DNA from: an uncultured Bacteroidia bacterium
Lineage (GTDB): Bacteria > Bacteroidota > Bacteroidia > Bacteroidales > F082
DNA: 64,000 bases
NCBI GenBank assembly: GCA_902799345.1
Contig: CADBZW010000005.1
Span: forward strand, 124,001 to 188,000
Reading direction: 5' to 3'
Shown here: in pieces, positions 51,635 to 58,670 of the stretch
Layout: the number at the start of each line of letters is the position of its first letter
Position numbering within the stretch: position 1 is the first letter of the stretch
Position numbers and translations under genes: made by a program
The notes under the pieces: model-generated
Database searches by the model: none
Seen by the model: only the letters and a program-made list of their open reading frames with translations
Told to the model about the DNA's origin: nothing

Positions 51635-52750
51635 TCATTTTTTCGTTTTCGGCAAACAATTCTCGTTAAAAACAATCATCGGGCACCTTGCTTCATGCTT
51701 GTAAACAATCTTAGGTTTCTTTGATATTACGCACTCATCACCATCACGCACGACTCTCTTTCGCGGATACCAATCATAGTAAAACAGGTCTATCGTATCA
51801 GGCAACAACTTTCGCACCTCCAAGGCAAAAGAAAAGCCGCGCTCTTGAAAGTCGTTCCATCGCTTTTTGGACCAATCTTTTTCGGGAAGATGCGCGGAAT
51901 CATACTCATTATACCACTCTTTCAATCCCTTGATTGAATCCAACCGAATTTCTCCAGCAGTGTCAGTAGAGATGCTTTCAACATCACCGATACAAGCACC
52001 CTCATTAATTGTTCCTCTACCCCAAAACAAAGCACCACCGAAATCGCACCACATACTTACCGTTTCTTTTATCTTGGGCATTTTCCTGAAATGTTTGTCG
52101 CCACAAAAGCACTGTGGATTTTGGATTTTCCATTCTATCAAAGGCGATTTGATAGAATTGTATACAGTCAAATGGTCCAGCTTCTTCCCGTTCCGGAGGT
52201 CGTTTTCATCATAAAACCATTCCTCTGCAAAATTGCTGTGTTGTGTGTTGTAGCAGTTGCCAAAAAGCGCAAGAAGTGCGAGATAAATCGAGTTGACAAA
52301 ATCTCCCGTTTCGCAGAGGGCATAAAACGGTATGGTATCAGAACACGAATCATAGACATAAAACAGGCCAATTTCCGAAAAGACATCTGTCCGAGAATGG
52401 CGCCATTTATCTTTTGTGCTTATGACAAAGTCTGCGTCACGAAGTTTCTCATAGTGCAAATACATCTCTTCGCCCTCACAATCAATATGCATGGTCGTTT
52501 CCATATTTCTGCTACGAACGATATCTTCAAGCCATCGTTTCATGTCGGGGAACGGGTCATGCACACAGCTACATGCGCAAGTCAGCCGTTTTTCCCCGTT
52601 CAGGTACATTTCCATATTAATCCAACCCGCTTCGGGCGGAGTGAAATAGAAGAACGTGGAATCCAAGTTCTTAAACAAGTTTTCGCGCTCAGAAAGCTCT
52701 TTGTACACGCGGCTCCTTTCGGCAAGCCAACCTTTTTGATAGTATAACAT
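51635..52750 (-). CDS. Unknown cytoplasmic protein, paralogue of the gene at 49893-50969
   Basis: The 371-aa product is similar along its whole length to the 358-aa product two genes downstream, sharing STFFYFTPPEAGW, MYLNGEKRLTCAC, DCEGEEMYLHYEKLRDADF, FAEEWFYDENDLRNGKKLD, MPKIKETVSMWCDFGGALFWG and LPDTIDLFYYDWYPRK. It has a short insert (TINEGACIGDVE) near residue 256 and a longer C-terminal loop before MIVFNENCL. No catalytic motif is recognised. The DUF5618 gene separates the two paralogues, so the operon looks like a partial duplication. It lies 14 bp downstream of the LRR gene. Confidence 0.7.
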   Translation of the reverse strand: MLYYQKGWLAERSRVYKELSERENLFKNLDSTFFYFTPPEAGWINMEMYLNGEKRLTCACSCVHDPFPDMKRWLEDIVRSRNMETTMHIDCEGEEMYLHYEKLRDADFVISTKDKWRHSRTDVFSEIGLFYVYDSCSDTIPFYALCETGDFVNSIYLALLALFGNCYNTQHSNFAEEWFYDENDLRNGKKLDHLTVYNSIKSPLIEWKIQNPQCFCGDKHFRKMPKIKETVSMWCDFGGALFWGRGTINEGACIGDVESISTDTAGEIRLDSIKGLKEWYNEYDSAHLPEKDWSKKRWNDFQERGFSFALEVRKLLPDTIDLFYYDWYPRKRVVRDGDECVISKKPKIVYKHEARCPMIVFNENCLPKTKK

Positions 52751-52763
52751 AGGTTATCAACAT

Positions 52764-54578
52764 TTAGTCAACAAACTTCTCCACCATCTCCAAGGAAAGG
52801 AAGCTGAGGTGGTCGTGCTCGCTGAACAATTCTTCCGGTATTTTCTTGCCTTGCCTTACACATTCCCTGACGGTTTCCGAACATTCCTCGGGTAAAACCG
52901 TTACCGCCATATCGGATGAATCCACATATTTGGAATCGATTTGCTCTTTTGACGGCTTGTAAAATTCCGCAACGACATATTGTTTCGAATAGTGTTTCAA
53001 CTTCACAATGTCGCCTGGGCCGAAAGGATGGGGAATATCGACATAGCAGTCAATGAGGTTTTCTATTTCTTTTGGAACAGGATAGTCTCCAAGATAATAG
53101 TCGTTATTAACAGGAGAATAGTCCTTTTCAAGCTCGAATGAGCCAATCGCGTTTTCAAGGGCCTTGTCCTTGGCTTTGTATTGTCGGCAAATGATTTTGT
53201 CATACTTTTTCAGGGCTTCCTTTTTTCTCATGTCATCCTCGCAGGCAAAACTATGCGGATACTTGCCAAGCAGAATCTCTTTGTAGCCCACCCGTGCTCC
53301 GCTTTCAGGGTCTTTGTAATCATAGTAGACGCCGAATGCCGCTATTCTCCTTGTCTTAAAGTTCCCGTGTAACTCAGCCCAGTTTTTTTCCCATTTGTTT
53401 TTTAAGTAGGAAAGCAGCAACCGTTCTTGCTTGGTAAGTATAGTCGTTTGCTCCAGATCCCAGTAGAACCACTTCTTATTGCTGCCCGCAGGTTCCGGCG
53501 ACATTTCCACCAAATTGATTATCTCTTTCGGGGAGAGCAATAGATCTTTTTCAAGCAAATAGTTCCGCTCGGTGTCCGATTCCACATAACCTATCGCACG
53601 GCGGGAAAATTCCAGCTGGGTCTCGACATCCATAACACATTTATAGACAAGTTTGTTGATGCCTTCCACGGCGAAATAGGGATTGTCAGTGTCTATGACA
53701 ATGGCAGGTTTTCTCGCGACATCATCACCAACGATGTAATCATACCAGAAATCATCGGCGATATACTTTGTGGTGGCAGGCAAACGAACTTGTTCAAATT
53801 CGGTGAATGCGTAACTTCCCAGATGCTCGAATCCATACGGGAACTCAATGATTCCATCGCCTTCCTCCCCGAAATGGAAGCAGTTGTCATCTTCTACGGT
53901 TTTGAGCGAAGATGGAAGTCTGTCAATTGCGCAATAGCGGAAGCAATAAGGTGGAAAAGTTTCAATTCTGTCCGAAACCCTTATGATACCTATATCGGCA
54001 TAACAAAACGCGCCGTCACCAAGTGTCTCGACCGTCTCGGGCATGATGAGTTCTTCCAAATTCTCGACATTTGAGAAAGAACTCTCGCCAAATTCCTTCA
54101 ACCCTGTCGGCAGATCGATTTTTTCCATTTTCTCGTAGGCGGCAAAGGCCAAGCGGCCAATGGTTTCAATCCCTTCGGGAACAACGACGTGTTCGGTGTC
54201 GGGGTGATGCACAAGCACCTTCCTGTCGGGAGTCGTCAAAATGCCATCGTTGTAAACAAACCTTGTTCCATACTTCCTGTTTACAAGCATCTTAAAGATC
54301 ATGGAAGGTTGTTCTTCATCGGCATCTTCCGGAATGTCCTCATCGTTGACATTACCCTCATAATCCAGCAAGTGCATATCGGTAATGTCAAATTCAACTG
54401 GATGGAAATCCTTGGCGATTTCGTTGAATCCGAAAAGCAATTCGTAGGAATAACTTCCTTTGTCATTAAATGGGTTGCAATACACGTTGCCAACCAAAAC
54501 CATTTTCTCACAATCACGGTTTTGCTCAATCCATTCAGCAAGATACAGCTTTCCAAATTCAAAAGTTGCCGTCTTCAT
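52764..54578 (-). CDS. Cytoplasmic protein with BspA-type leucine-rich repeats
   Basis: From ATG 54578 (MKTATFEFGKLYLAEW) the product is about 604 aa. Residues about 125-270 contain LRR_5/BspA-like repeats (VVPEGIETIGRLAFAAYEKM, LPTGLKEFGESSFSNVENLE, MPETVETLGDGAFCYADIGI). Unlike most BspA proteins it has no signal peptide, so it is probably intracellular. The C-terminal third has helices and a small beta domain (HPFGPGDIVKLKHYSKQYVV), with no recognised catalytic motif. It is the promoter-proximal gene of the four-gene operon and has a -7 box preceded by the 19-bp palindrome described at 54621-54639. An upstream ATG at 54614 would precede the transcription start and is rejected. Confidence 0.72.
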   Translation of the reverse strand: MKTATFEFGKLYLAEWIEQNRDCEKMVLVGNVYCNPFNDKGSYSYELLFGFNEIAKDFHPVEFDITDMHLLDYEGNVNDEDIPEDADEEQPSMIFKMLVNRKYGTRFVYNDGILTTPDRKVLVHHPDTEHVVVPEGIETIGRLAFAAYEKMEKIDLPTGLKEFGESSFSNVENLEELIMPETVETLGDGAFCYADIGIIRVSDRIETFPPYCFRYCAIDRLPSSLKTVEDDNCFHFGEEGDGIIEFPYGFEHLGSYAFTEFEQVRLPATTKYIADDFWYDYIVGDDVARKPAIVIDTDNPYFAVEGINKLVYKCVMDVETQLEFSRRAIGYVESDTERNYLLEKDLLLSPKEIINLVEMSPEPAGSNKKWFYWDLEQTTILTKQERLLLSYLKNKWEKNWAELHGNFKTRRIAAFGVYYDYKDPESGARVGYKEILLGKYPHSFACEDDMRKKEALKKYDKIICRQYKAKDKALENAIGSFELEKDYSPVNNDYYLGDYPVPKEIENLIDCYVDIPHPFGPGDIVKLKHYSKQYVVAEFYKPSKEQIDSKYVDSSDMAVTVLPEECSETVRECVRQGKKIPEELFSEHDHLSFLSLEMVEKFVD

Positions 54579-54603
54579 ATCCGTTGTTTTTTGTTTTACG
54601 CGG

Positions 54604-54639
54604 CAAAAATACAAGCTGCTTGTTTCAAAACGTGAAACA
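54604..54639 (-). promoter_or_regulatory. Promoter with 19-bp operator palindrome (LRR operon)
   Basis: On the minus strand the palindrome TGTTTCACGTTTTGAAACA (54639 to 54621) is followed by 9 nt and then the -7 box TATTTTTG (54611 to 54604). The same palindrome-9 nt-box layout occurs at 55007-55042, 56642-56677 and 57049-57084. The palindrome covers the -33 region. Confidence 0.7.
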
Positions 54640-54687
54640 TGGCGAAAAAAAATCTAGTCGTTCAGAAAAGTTTTCGTAATTTTGCAG

Positions 54688-54939
54688 CGTCTTTATCCAT
54701 TGCGGGTGTGTGATGATGACTAGACAAGAGTGTCTGGGTGTCCCTACAACACTGGTTGAAGAAGCCGAGTCGGTCGGCTATATTCCACATCCGTCCGCCG
54801 CCCTGGCAGGTCTGCACGATCACCTGACCAGCGGGGTACGGGACGTTGGGGGTGCAGACAACCCATACTGGCATCGGGCGGTTGCCAGCTCTGAAGACTG
54901 ACATACGGGGAGTCCTTTGTGGGCTTCCCGTTTCCTTTT
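54688..54939 (+). ncRNA. Candidate small RNA A (family 2), about 250 nt
   Basis: A -7 box TAATTTTG at 54677-54684 is followed by CAGCGTCT. An intrinsic terminator ends the unit: stem ACGGGGAGTCC (54905-54915) with GGGCTTCCCGT (54921-54931), then TTTCCTTTT. The body has paired GC-rich segments (e.g. GCCGAGTCGGTCGGC, CAGGTCTGCACGATCACCTG). An ORF of 63 codons (54710-54901) fills most of it, so a small protein cannot be excluded. No ribosome-binding site is evident, and the GC-rich, structured body favours RNA. It diverges from the LRR operon. Confidence 0.55.
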
Positions 54940-55006
54940 GCTTCATACTGATGTCACTGCATCTTGCATCCATAATAATCTATAATTTCCTTTTTTTTTG
55001 ACGCGG

Positions 55007-55042
55007 CAAAGACAAAAAACAACTGTTTCGAAACATGAAACA
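55007..55042 (-). promoter_or_regulatory. Second copy of the 19-bp operator with weak -7 box
   Basis: The minus strand reads the palindrome TGTTTCATGTTTCGAAACA (55042 to 55024), 9 nt, then TGTCTTTG (55014 to 55007), a poorer -7 box. The transcript would run antisense through candidate RNA A. A 103-codon ORF (54662-54973) follows, but it may only be the mirror of the RNA. Confidence 0.55.
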
Positions 55043-55072
55043 TGTCGTTTTTTTGAATCATATCAAAAAGAG

Positions 55073-55216
55073 AACTGCCGTCCCGAAAAGTCCCAAAAGA
55101 AACCTTAAAGAGGCAGCAGTTTCTTGTTATCGCTGGAGGGAACATACGCGAAGGTCCGCCCCTTACGTCTTGATAATTCATTTGTTTTTCATTCCGTGTC
55201 CGCGACCAACTGGCTA
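55073..55216 (-). ncRNA. Possible small RNA E
   Basis: The minus strand has a -7 box TACTTTTG (55224 to 55217). About 140 nt later an imperfect stem (AACTGCTG with CGGCAGTT) is followed by CTCTTTTTG at about 55066-55074. The arrangement resembles the other small units of the island, but the terminator is weaker and no homologue was found in the window. A 75-codon frame (MNYQDVRGGPSR...) also runs through it. Confidence 0.3.
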
Positions 55217-55276
55217 CAAAAGTACAAAAAAACTGAAATACCGCCATCTGATTGCGTTTTTTCAACGAATCAATCC

Positions 55277-55912
55277 TCAAAACACCAGATAATCAAACCG
55301 TTTTTTCTCTTCAGGAGTCAACAAGTAGATGTTATCGCATACAAATTCTTGAAAAGCGATTTCGATGAGGTCTTTACGCTTTGTGCCCGTTTTATCAAGC
55401 AGCAGTTCAAACAGCTCCTTGCTTTGCCTCTTGACGATACGTCTGTCTTCCCTCTTGGTGGAATTAAACTTCTTCATCCTCTCTTCCCTGTCTCTTTTCT
55501 CTTCCTCGATTTGCTCGATGACACTTTGTATGTTTTTGCACATATCAATCAGGTATTCAGCCCTTTCAATGCCATCATCGCAAATATTTTTGGATTGATT
55601 TCCGTCCACTGACAAATAAATTGCCAGCGCATAATAGGCAATATCAAAACCGTTATATAATCTATCGCCAATTTTCCTTGTTTCTTCCTCATAAGCCTTG
55701 TAATCATAGGTTTCTATGTTTTTTTCAAGGGCATAATTCAAGGCTATGGAACAACCCTTCCACGCTGACCTTCCGGCCTTTTTTACGTTTTTCACATCAG
55801 CGTAATGCAACAAAATGCCATCGTCCGAAATATCATCAATGGGTGTGTTGGCCAGTATGTCTTTTGCCTTTTGCAGGTATTCTTCCGCTTTTTGTATAGG
55901 GGTCTTTTTCAT
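55277..55912 (-). CDS. DUF5618-like helical protein, second copy
   Basis: The 211-aa product has the same architecture as the product of 50982-51626. The DUF5618-like domain shows IQKAEEYLQKAKDILANTPI, LLHYADVKNVKKAGRSAWKG and FDIAYYALAIYLSVDG. The charged segment (QIEEEKRDREERMKKFNS) and the terminal motif LTPEEKKRFDYLVF follow. It is the second gene of a two-gene cassette, 18 bp downstream of the unknown gene at 55931-56623. Presence of one copy per cassette suggests a shared partner role for the otherwise unrelated first genes. Function unknown. Confidence 0.68.
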   Translation of the reverse strand: MKKTPIQKAEEYLQKAKDILANTPIDDISDDGILLHYADVKNVKKAGRSAWKGCSIALNYALEKNIETYDYKAYEEETRKIGDRLYNGFDIAYYALAIYLSVDGNQSKNICDDGIERAEYLIDMCKNIQSVIEQIEEEKRDREERMKKFNSTKREDRRIVKRQSKELFELLLDKTGTKRKDLIEIAFQEFVCDNIYLLTPEEKKRFDYLVF

Positions 55913-55930
55913 AGGGCTATATTTGCAAAA

Positions 55931-56623
55931 TCAAACATTTCTGAAACTAGTGTTTTTGTCGAAGCCCGCCGATTCCAGTTTCTGGATGTCGCTACGAGTA
56001 TCAACTATCGGTTTTTCCTTCTGCGAAGAGAGAAACTCATAGATTGCCTTCCACATCTCTTCCGAAGGAATGACTTTGGGAATATAGGTCTCACATAGAA
56101 TAGGATTGTCCACCCGTTTGGCAACATCCACTTTTCTCTTACCCCATTCAACCTCTCCCGTCCAAAAGCTAAAAAGCAGACTGCAAGGAGCTAACGCGAT
56201 GGGCGAATCCGAAATACGGTCCTTCACCTCATGCTCCGTTCTGATCAGCCTATAATCCACACATAGACTATTGTTTTTGGTATCAATCCATCTTTCTACC
56301 TCAAAGCAATACCGATTCCATCCGACTTCCAAGACATAATGGAAAACCCTACCTTCAAGCCTAGTCTTGTGATAAAACCTTTTTTTCGTTTTTTCCACTT
56401 CACTCCTATTGCGAACGCTGTTCAACTCCCATATTTGTTTGGCTTCCATAGGTTTGTCGTCAGGCAATAATGTGGTGGCGAAACATTCTTCCAAACCAGA
56501 TTGCAAGACGCCTGGTGCATTGAGCGACTTTGAACCTCTGCGGTCAAAGACAATCTGTTCGTCAATGCCATACACGCCCGACAGATAATCGTAGTAGTCT
56601 TTCTTGTTATCGATGATTTTCAT
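55931..56623 (-). CDS. Unknown cytoplasmic protein, first gene of the second cassette
   Basis: From ATG 56623 (MKIIDNKKDYYDYLSGVYGI) the product is 230 aa, without signal peptide or membrane helix. Visible features are DEQIVFDRRGSKSLNAPGVL near the N-terminus, a Trp/Tyr-rich central part (FHYVLEVGWNRYCFEVERWI) and CSLLFSFWTGEVEWGKRKVD. I know of similar-looking uncharacterised Bacteroidota proteins beginning this way but cannot name a family. Its promoter carries the 19-bp palindrome. The start at 56623 is preferred over 56644, which lies next to the -7 box. Confidence 0.65.
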   Translation of the reverse strand: MKIIDNKKDYYDYLSGVYGIDEQIVFDRRGSKSLNAPGVLQSGLEECFATTLLPDDKPMEAKQIWELNSVRNRSEVEKTKKRFYHKTRLEGRVFHYVLEVGWNRYCFEVERWIDTKNNSLCVDYRLIRTEHEVKDRISDSPIALAPCSLLFSFWTGEVEWGKRKVDVAKRVDNPILCETYIPKVIPSEEMWKAIYEFLSSQKEKPIVDTRSDIQKLESAGFDKNTSFRNV

Positions 56624-56641
56624 GCTTCCTAATTTTGGCGG

Positions 56642-56677
56642 CAAAAATAAAAGCCAATTGTTTCATAACATGAAACA
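56642..56677 (-). promoter_or_regulatory. Third copy of the 19-bp operator with promoter (second cassette)
   Basis: The minus strand reads the palindrome TGTTTCATGTTATGAAACA (56677 to 56659), 9 nt, then TATTTTTG (56649 to 56642), 18 nt before the ATG at 56623. Confidence 0.7.
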
Positions 56678-56691
56678 TCCTCAAAAAAGCA

Positions 56692-57043
56692 TAAAAAACC
56701 GCCGACGGCTAAAGGCTTTTTGCTGCCCTTGCCGCCGGCGGCTGTATTTTGTTTCGGTGAACCAAGGTAGGTTTGTACTACGTTTGGCCTACGCACCTGA
56801 AGGTTACGTTTTGTCGCCAACAGGTGGGAGCGAAACAGAAGGTCTTGGCCTTCAAAAATGCAGTGTCGATACCTCCGCAAGGATACTCGTAGGATCGGTT
56901 TTATGGCCAGCCCTGTTTATTGGCCAACGACACCGCTTATTAAACAAGGGGATGCCAACAACACCCCTAAGGCCGCTTGCTCGACCTATCCGTTAACCAC
57001 CCAACACACAATGAAGCAAGATGTGAGGGCTTTGGCAGATGGA
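56692..57043 (-). ncRNA. Candidate small RNA C (family 1), about 350 nt
   Basis: Transcription would start just after the -7 box at 57049-57056 with CAGCGTCC. The core at 56970-57032 (minus strand: CCCTCACATCTTGC, GTTGGGTGGTTAACGGATAG, TCGAGCAAGCGGCCT) is homologous to RNA B. A hairpin AGGGGTG...CATCCCCT follows, in place of the CGTAG hairpin of RNA B. About 200 nt of further structured sequence ends in the terminator CCGCCGGCGGC/GCCGTCGGCGG plus six T at 56693-56741. No credible ORF spans it. Confidence 0.6.
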
Positions 57044-57048
57044 CGCTG

Positions 57049-57084
57049 CAAAAATACAAAACCATTGTTTCACAGCGTGAAACA
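57049..57084 (-). promoter_or_regulatory. Fourth copy of the 19-bp operator with promoter (RNA C)
   Basis: The minus strand reads the palindrome TGTTTCACGCTGTGAAACA (57084 to 57066), 9 nt, then TATTTTTG (57056 to 57049). Confidence 0.7.
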
Positions 57085-57089
57085 TGACG

Positions 57090-57281
57090 AAAAAAAAACT
57101 TTCAGGACAGCCGGTAGCAGCAACTAATGATAGGCTGTGGTGCCAATCCTGAAAGTATTCTATTGTCGCATCCAAAAGGAAGCAGTACCCGCGTCACTTG
57201 TGACGGGTGGGGACAACCACCCTGCTTCGGTCTGCCGACCCATGTCCCGTTTCCGGAGATCTACACAGCAACCAGATCGAC
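57090..57281 (-). ncRNA. Candidate small RNA D, about 190 nt
   Basis: The -7 box TACTTTTG (57293 to 57286) is followed by CAGTGTCG. The 3' end is a two-step terminator: outer stem ACTTTCAGGA/TCCTGAAAGT, inner stem ACAGCC/GGCTGT, then nine T on the minus strand (57090-57098). An internal hairpin GGGTGG...CCACCC and the stretch ACGGGACATGGG...GCAGAC loosely resemble RNA A (ACGGGACGTTGG...GCAGAC). A 28-codon frame exists but looks incidental. Confidence 0.55.
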
Positions 57282-57285
57282 ACTG

Positions 57286-57342
57286 CAAAAGTACAAAACT
57301 TTTTGGAATCCAACATTACTTTACGGAATTTCCCTATTTTTG
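57286..57342. promoter_or_regulatory. Divergent promoters of RNA D and the WYL regulator
   Basis: A minus-strand -7 box (57286-57293) and a plus-strand TATTTTTG (57335-57342) lie back to back. Between them is the palindrome TTGGA-A-TCCAA (57303-57313), which differs from the TGTTTCA operator. It is a plausible site for autoregulation by the WYL protein. Confidence 0.5.
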
Positions 57343-57381
57343 CAAACGTAATCAAAACAGTATCAGAACTGTTGGAACACC

Positions 57382-58281
57382 ATGAGAAACACCGACACAT
57401 TCAGACAATACACTTGGTTAGTGAACACCATCCAAAGGGCAGGTGGCATCACCTTCGAAAGAATCGGACAGATGTGGATCGATAGCGACCTAAACGAAGG
57501 CAAGCCCTTGTCGCGCACCACGTTCTATCGCCTGCGCCAAGCCATCGACGACATGTTCGGCATCCGCATCGAGAGCGACAACCAGCACCGCTATTACATC
57601 AGCAACCCGGAAACACTCTACGACAACTCGACCCAGAACTGGATGCTGCGAACCCTCACCGTCAGCAGTCTCCTCATGGACGGCCTTTCCATCAAAGACC
57701 AAATTGTGCTGGAAGACATCCCTGCCGGATTGGAGCATCTCGAGACCATCATCGACGCCCTCAAAAACCGCCACGCACTGCGCATGGGCTACAAAAAATT
57801 CACCGACTCCGAGCCTTACACCACCCTCATCGAGCCTTATTGCCTCAAACTCTTCCGTCAACGTTGGTACCTACTCGGAAAAAGCGAAAGAAAAGACCAT
57901 AAGATGGCTATCTACGCCCTCGACCGCATAACGGAAATCACAGAAACAGAGACAAAGTACGAACTAGATGCCGACTTTGATGCCGAGGCCTTTTTCAAGG
58001 ACTATTTTGGCGTGTTTATCGGAGAGGAGATGCCTGCACAACGCATCGTATTGCGCGCCTATTACAACATGCCCAACCTACTGCGCACCCTTCCCTTGCA
58101 TCGCTCGCAAAAAGAAATATGCAGGACAGATGCCTATGCTGATTTTGAGTATTTTCTTGTCCCCACCATGGACTTCAGACAAGCCATCCTCAAAGAAGGC
58201 AACGAATTGGAGGTCATCGAACCTCTATCGTTGCGCGAGATGATACACGATGAGCTAAAGGAGACAATTAAATTGTACTGA
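57382..58281 (+). CDS. WYL-domain transcriptional regulator
   Basis: The 299-aa product has an N-terminal winged-helix region (RQYTWLVNTIQRAGGITFER, PLSRTTFYRLRQAIDDMFGI). A central WYL domain follows with the core YTTLIEPYCLKLFRQRWYLL and GKSERKDHKMAIYALDRI, and a WCX-like C-terminal extension (EEMPAQRIVLRAYYN ... EVIEPLSLREMIHDELKE) ends it. WYL proteins sense ligands, often nucleotides or nucleic acids, and several control phage-defence loci. It is divergent from RNA D and at the edge of the island, making it the obvious candidate regulator of the repeated operators. Confidence 0.9.
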   Translation: MRNTDTFRQYTWLVNTIQRAGGITFERIGQMWIDSDLNEGKPLSRTTFYRLRQAIDDMFGIRIESDNQHRYYISNPETLYDNSTQNWMLRTLTVSSLLMDGLSIKDQIVLEDIPAGLEHLETIIDALKNRHALRMGYKKFTDSEPYTTLIEPYCLKLFRQRWYLLGKSERKDHKMAIYALDRITEITETETKYELDADFDAEAFFKDYFGVFIGEEMPAQRIVLRAYYNMPNLLRTLPLHRSQKEICRTDAYADFEYFLVPTMDFRQAILKEGNELEVIEPLSLREMIHDELKETIKLY

Positions 58282-58282
58282 C

Positions 58283-58327
58283 AAGCATATTGTGGCAAAA
58301 GAGGAGTTCTATTGGATGAGATTATGA
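58283..58327 (+). pseudogene. Second remnant of an ABC ATPase 3' end
   Basis: Right after the WYL stop, the frame reads KHIVAKEEFYWMRL then a stop. IVAKEEFYWMR is identical to the last residues of the ATPase at 48072-48827. The two tails share TTCTATTGGATGAG exactly. Confidence 0.55.
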
Positions 58328-58399
58328 GATAAGAGACACCGAAAAAGAAAGATTTTTATTGTTTTTTACTAAAACATACCAAAATTGAAAAAAACTAAT

Positions 58400-58407
58400 T
58401 ACTTTTG
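58400..58407 (+). promoter_or_regulatory. -7 box upstream of the VapB-like antitoxin gene
   Basis: TACTTTTG lies 30 nt before the ATG at 58438 in AT-rich sequence. Confidence 0.45.
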
Positions 58408-58437
58408 CATTTGTAACCATAATAAAATGGTCTGATT

Positions 58438-58665
58438 ATGTTCGAAACCACAAGTATCACCGATTTATATATGCTGATTCTGGCCTCATTGAGTCCAGAC
58501 GACAAACTTGACTTGATTGCCAAGTTATCCGCCTCAATGAAAGAAAAGTCAGAGGTTTCCAAAAGACCCGACTTAAGCACTTGTTTTAGTGGAGATTGGA
58601 GTGATATCGATGCTAACGCTTTAAGGAATAACGAATACTTTGGCAGAAGCGTTGAAAACTGGTAA
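58438..58665 (+). CDS. Small antitoxin-like protein preceding a PIN toxin remnant
   Basis: The 75-aa product begins MFETTSITDLYMLILASLSP. It contains DDKLDLIAKLSASMKEKSEV and ends GRSVENW. The length, the position 5 bp before a PIN-domain reading frame, and the C-terminal acidic/aromatic region (CFSGDWSDIDANALRNNEYF) fit antitoxins of vapBC-type modules in Bacteroidota. It has no recognised DNA-binding motif. Because the partner toxin is disrupted, the module is probably inactive, though the antitoxin frame itself is intact. Confidence 0.6.
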   Translation: MFETTSITDLYMLILASLSPDDKLDLIAKLSASMKEKSEVSKRPDLSTCFSGDWSDIDANALRNNEYFGRSVENW

Positions 58666-58670
58666 GCATT

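Noticed and set aside
55007-57293. Retron, DGR or CRISPR-associated explanation for the small RNAs
   Set aside because: No reverse transcriptase, Cas or template/variable-repeat arrangement is present in or near the island.
57127-57351. 74-codon frame opposite RNA D
   Set aside because: It runs against the promoter and terminator orientation of RNA D and through both divergent promoters.
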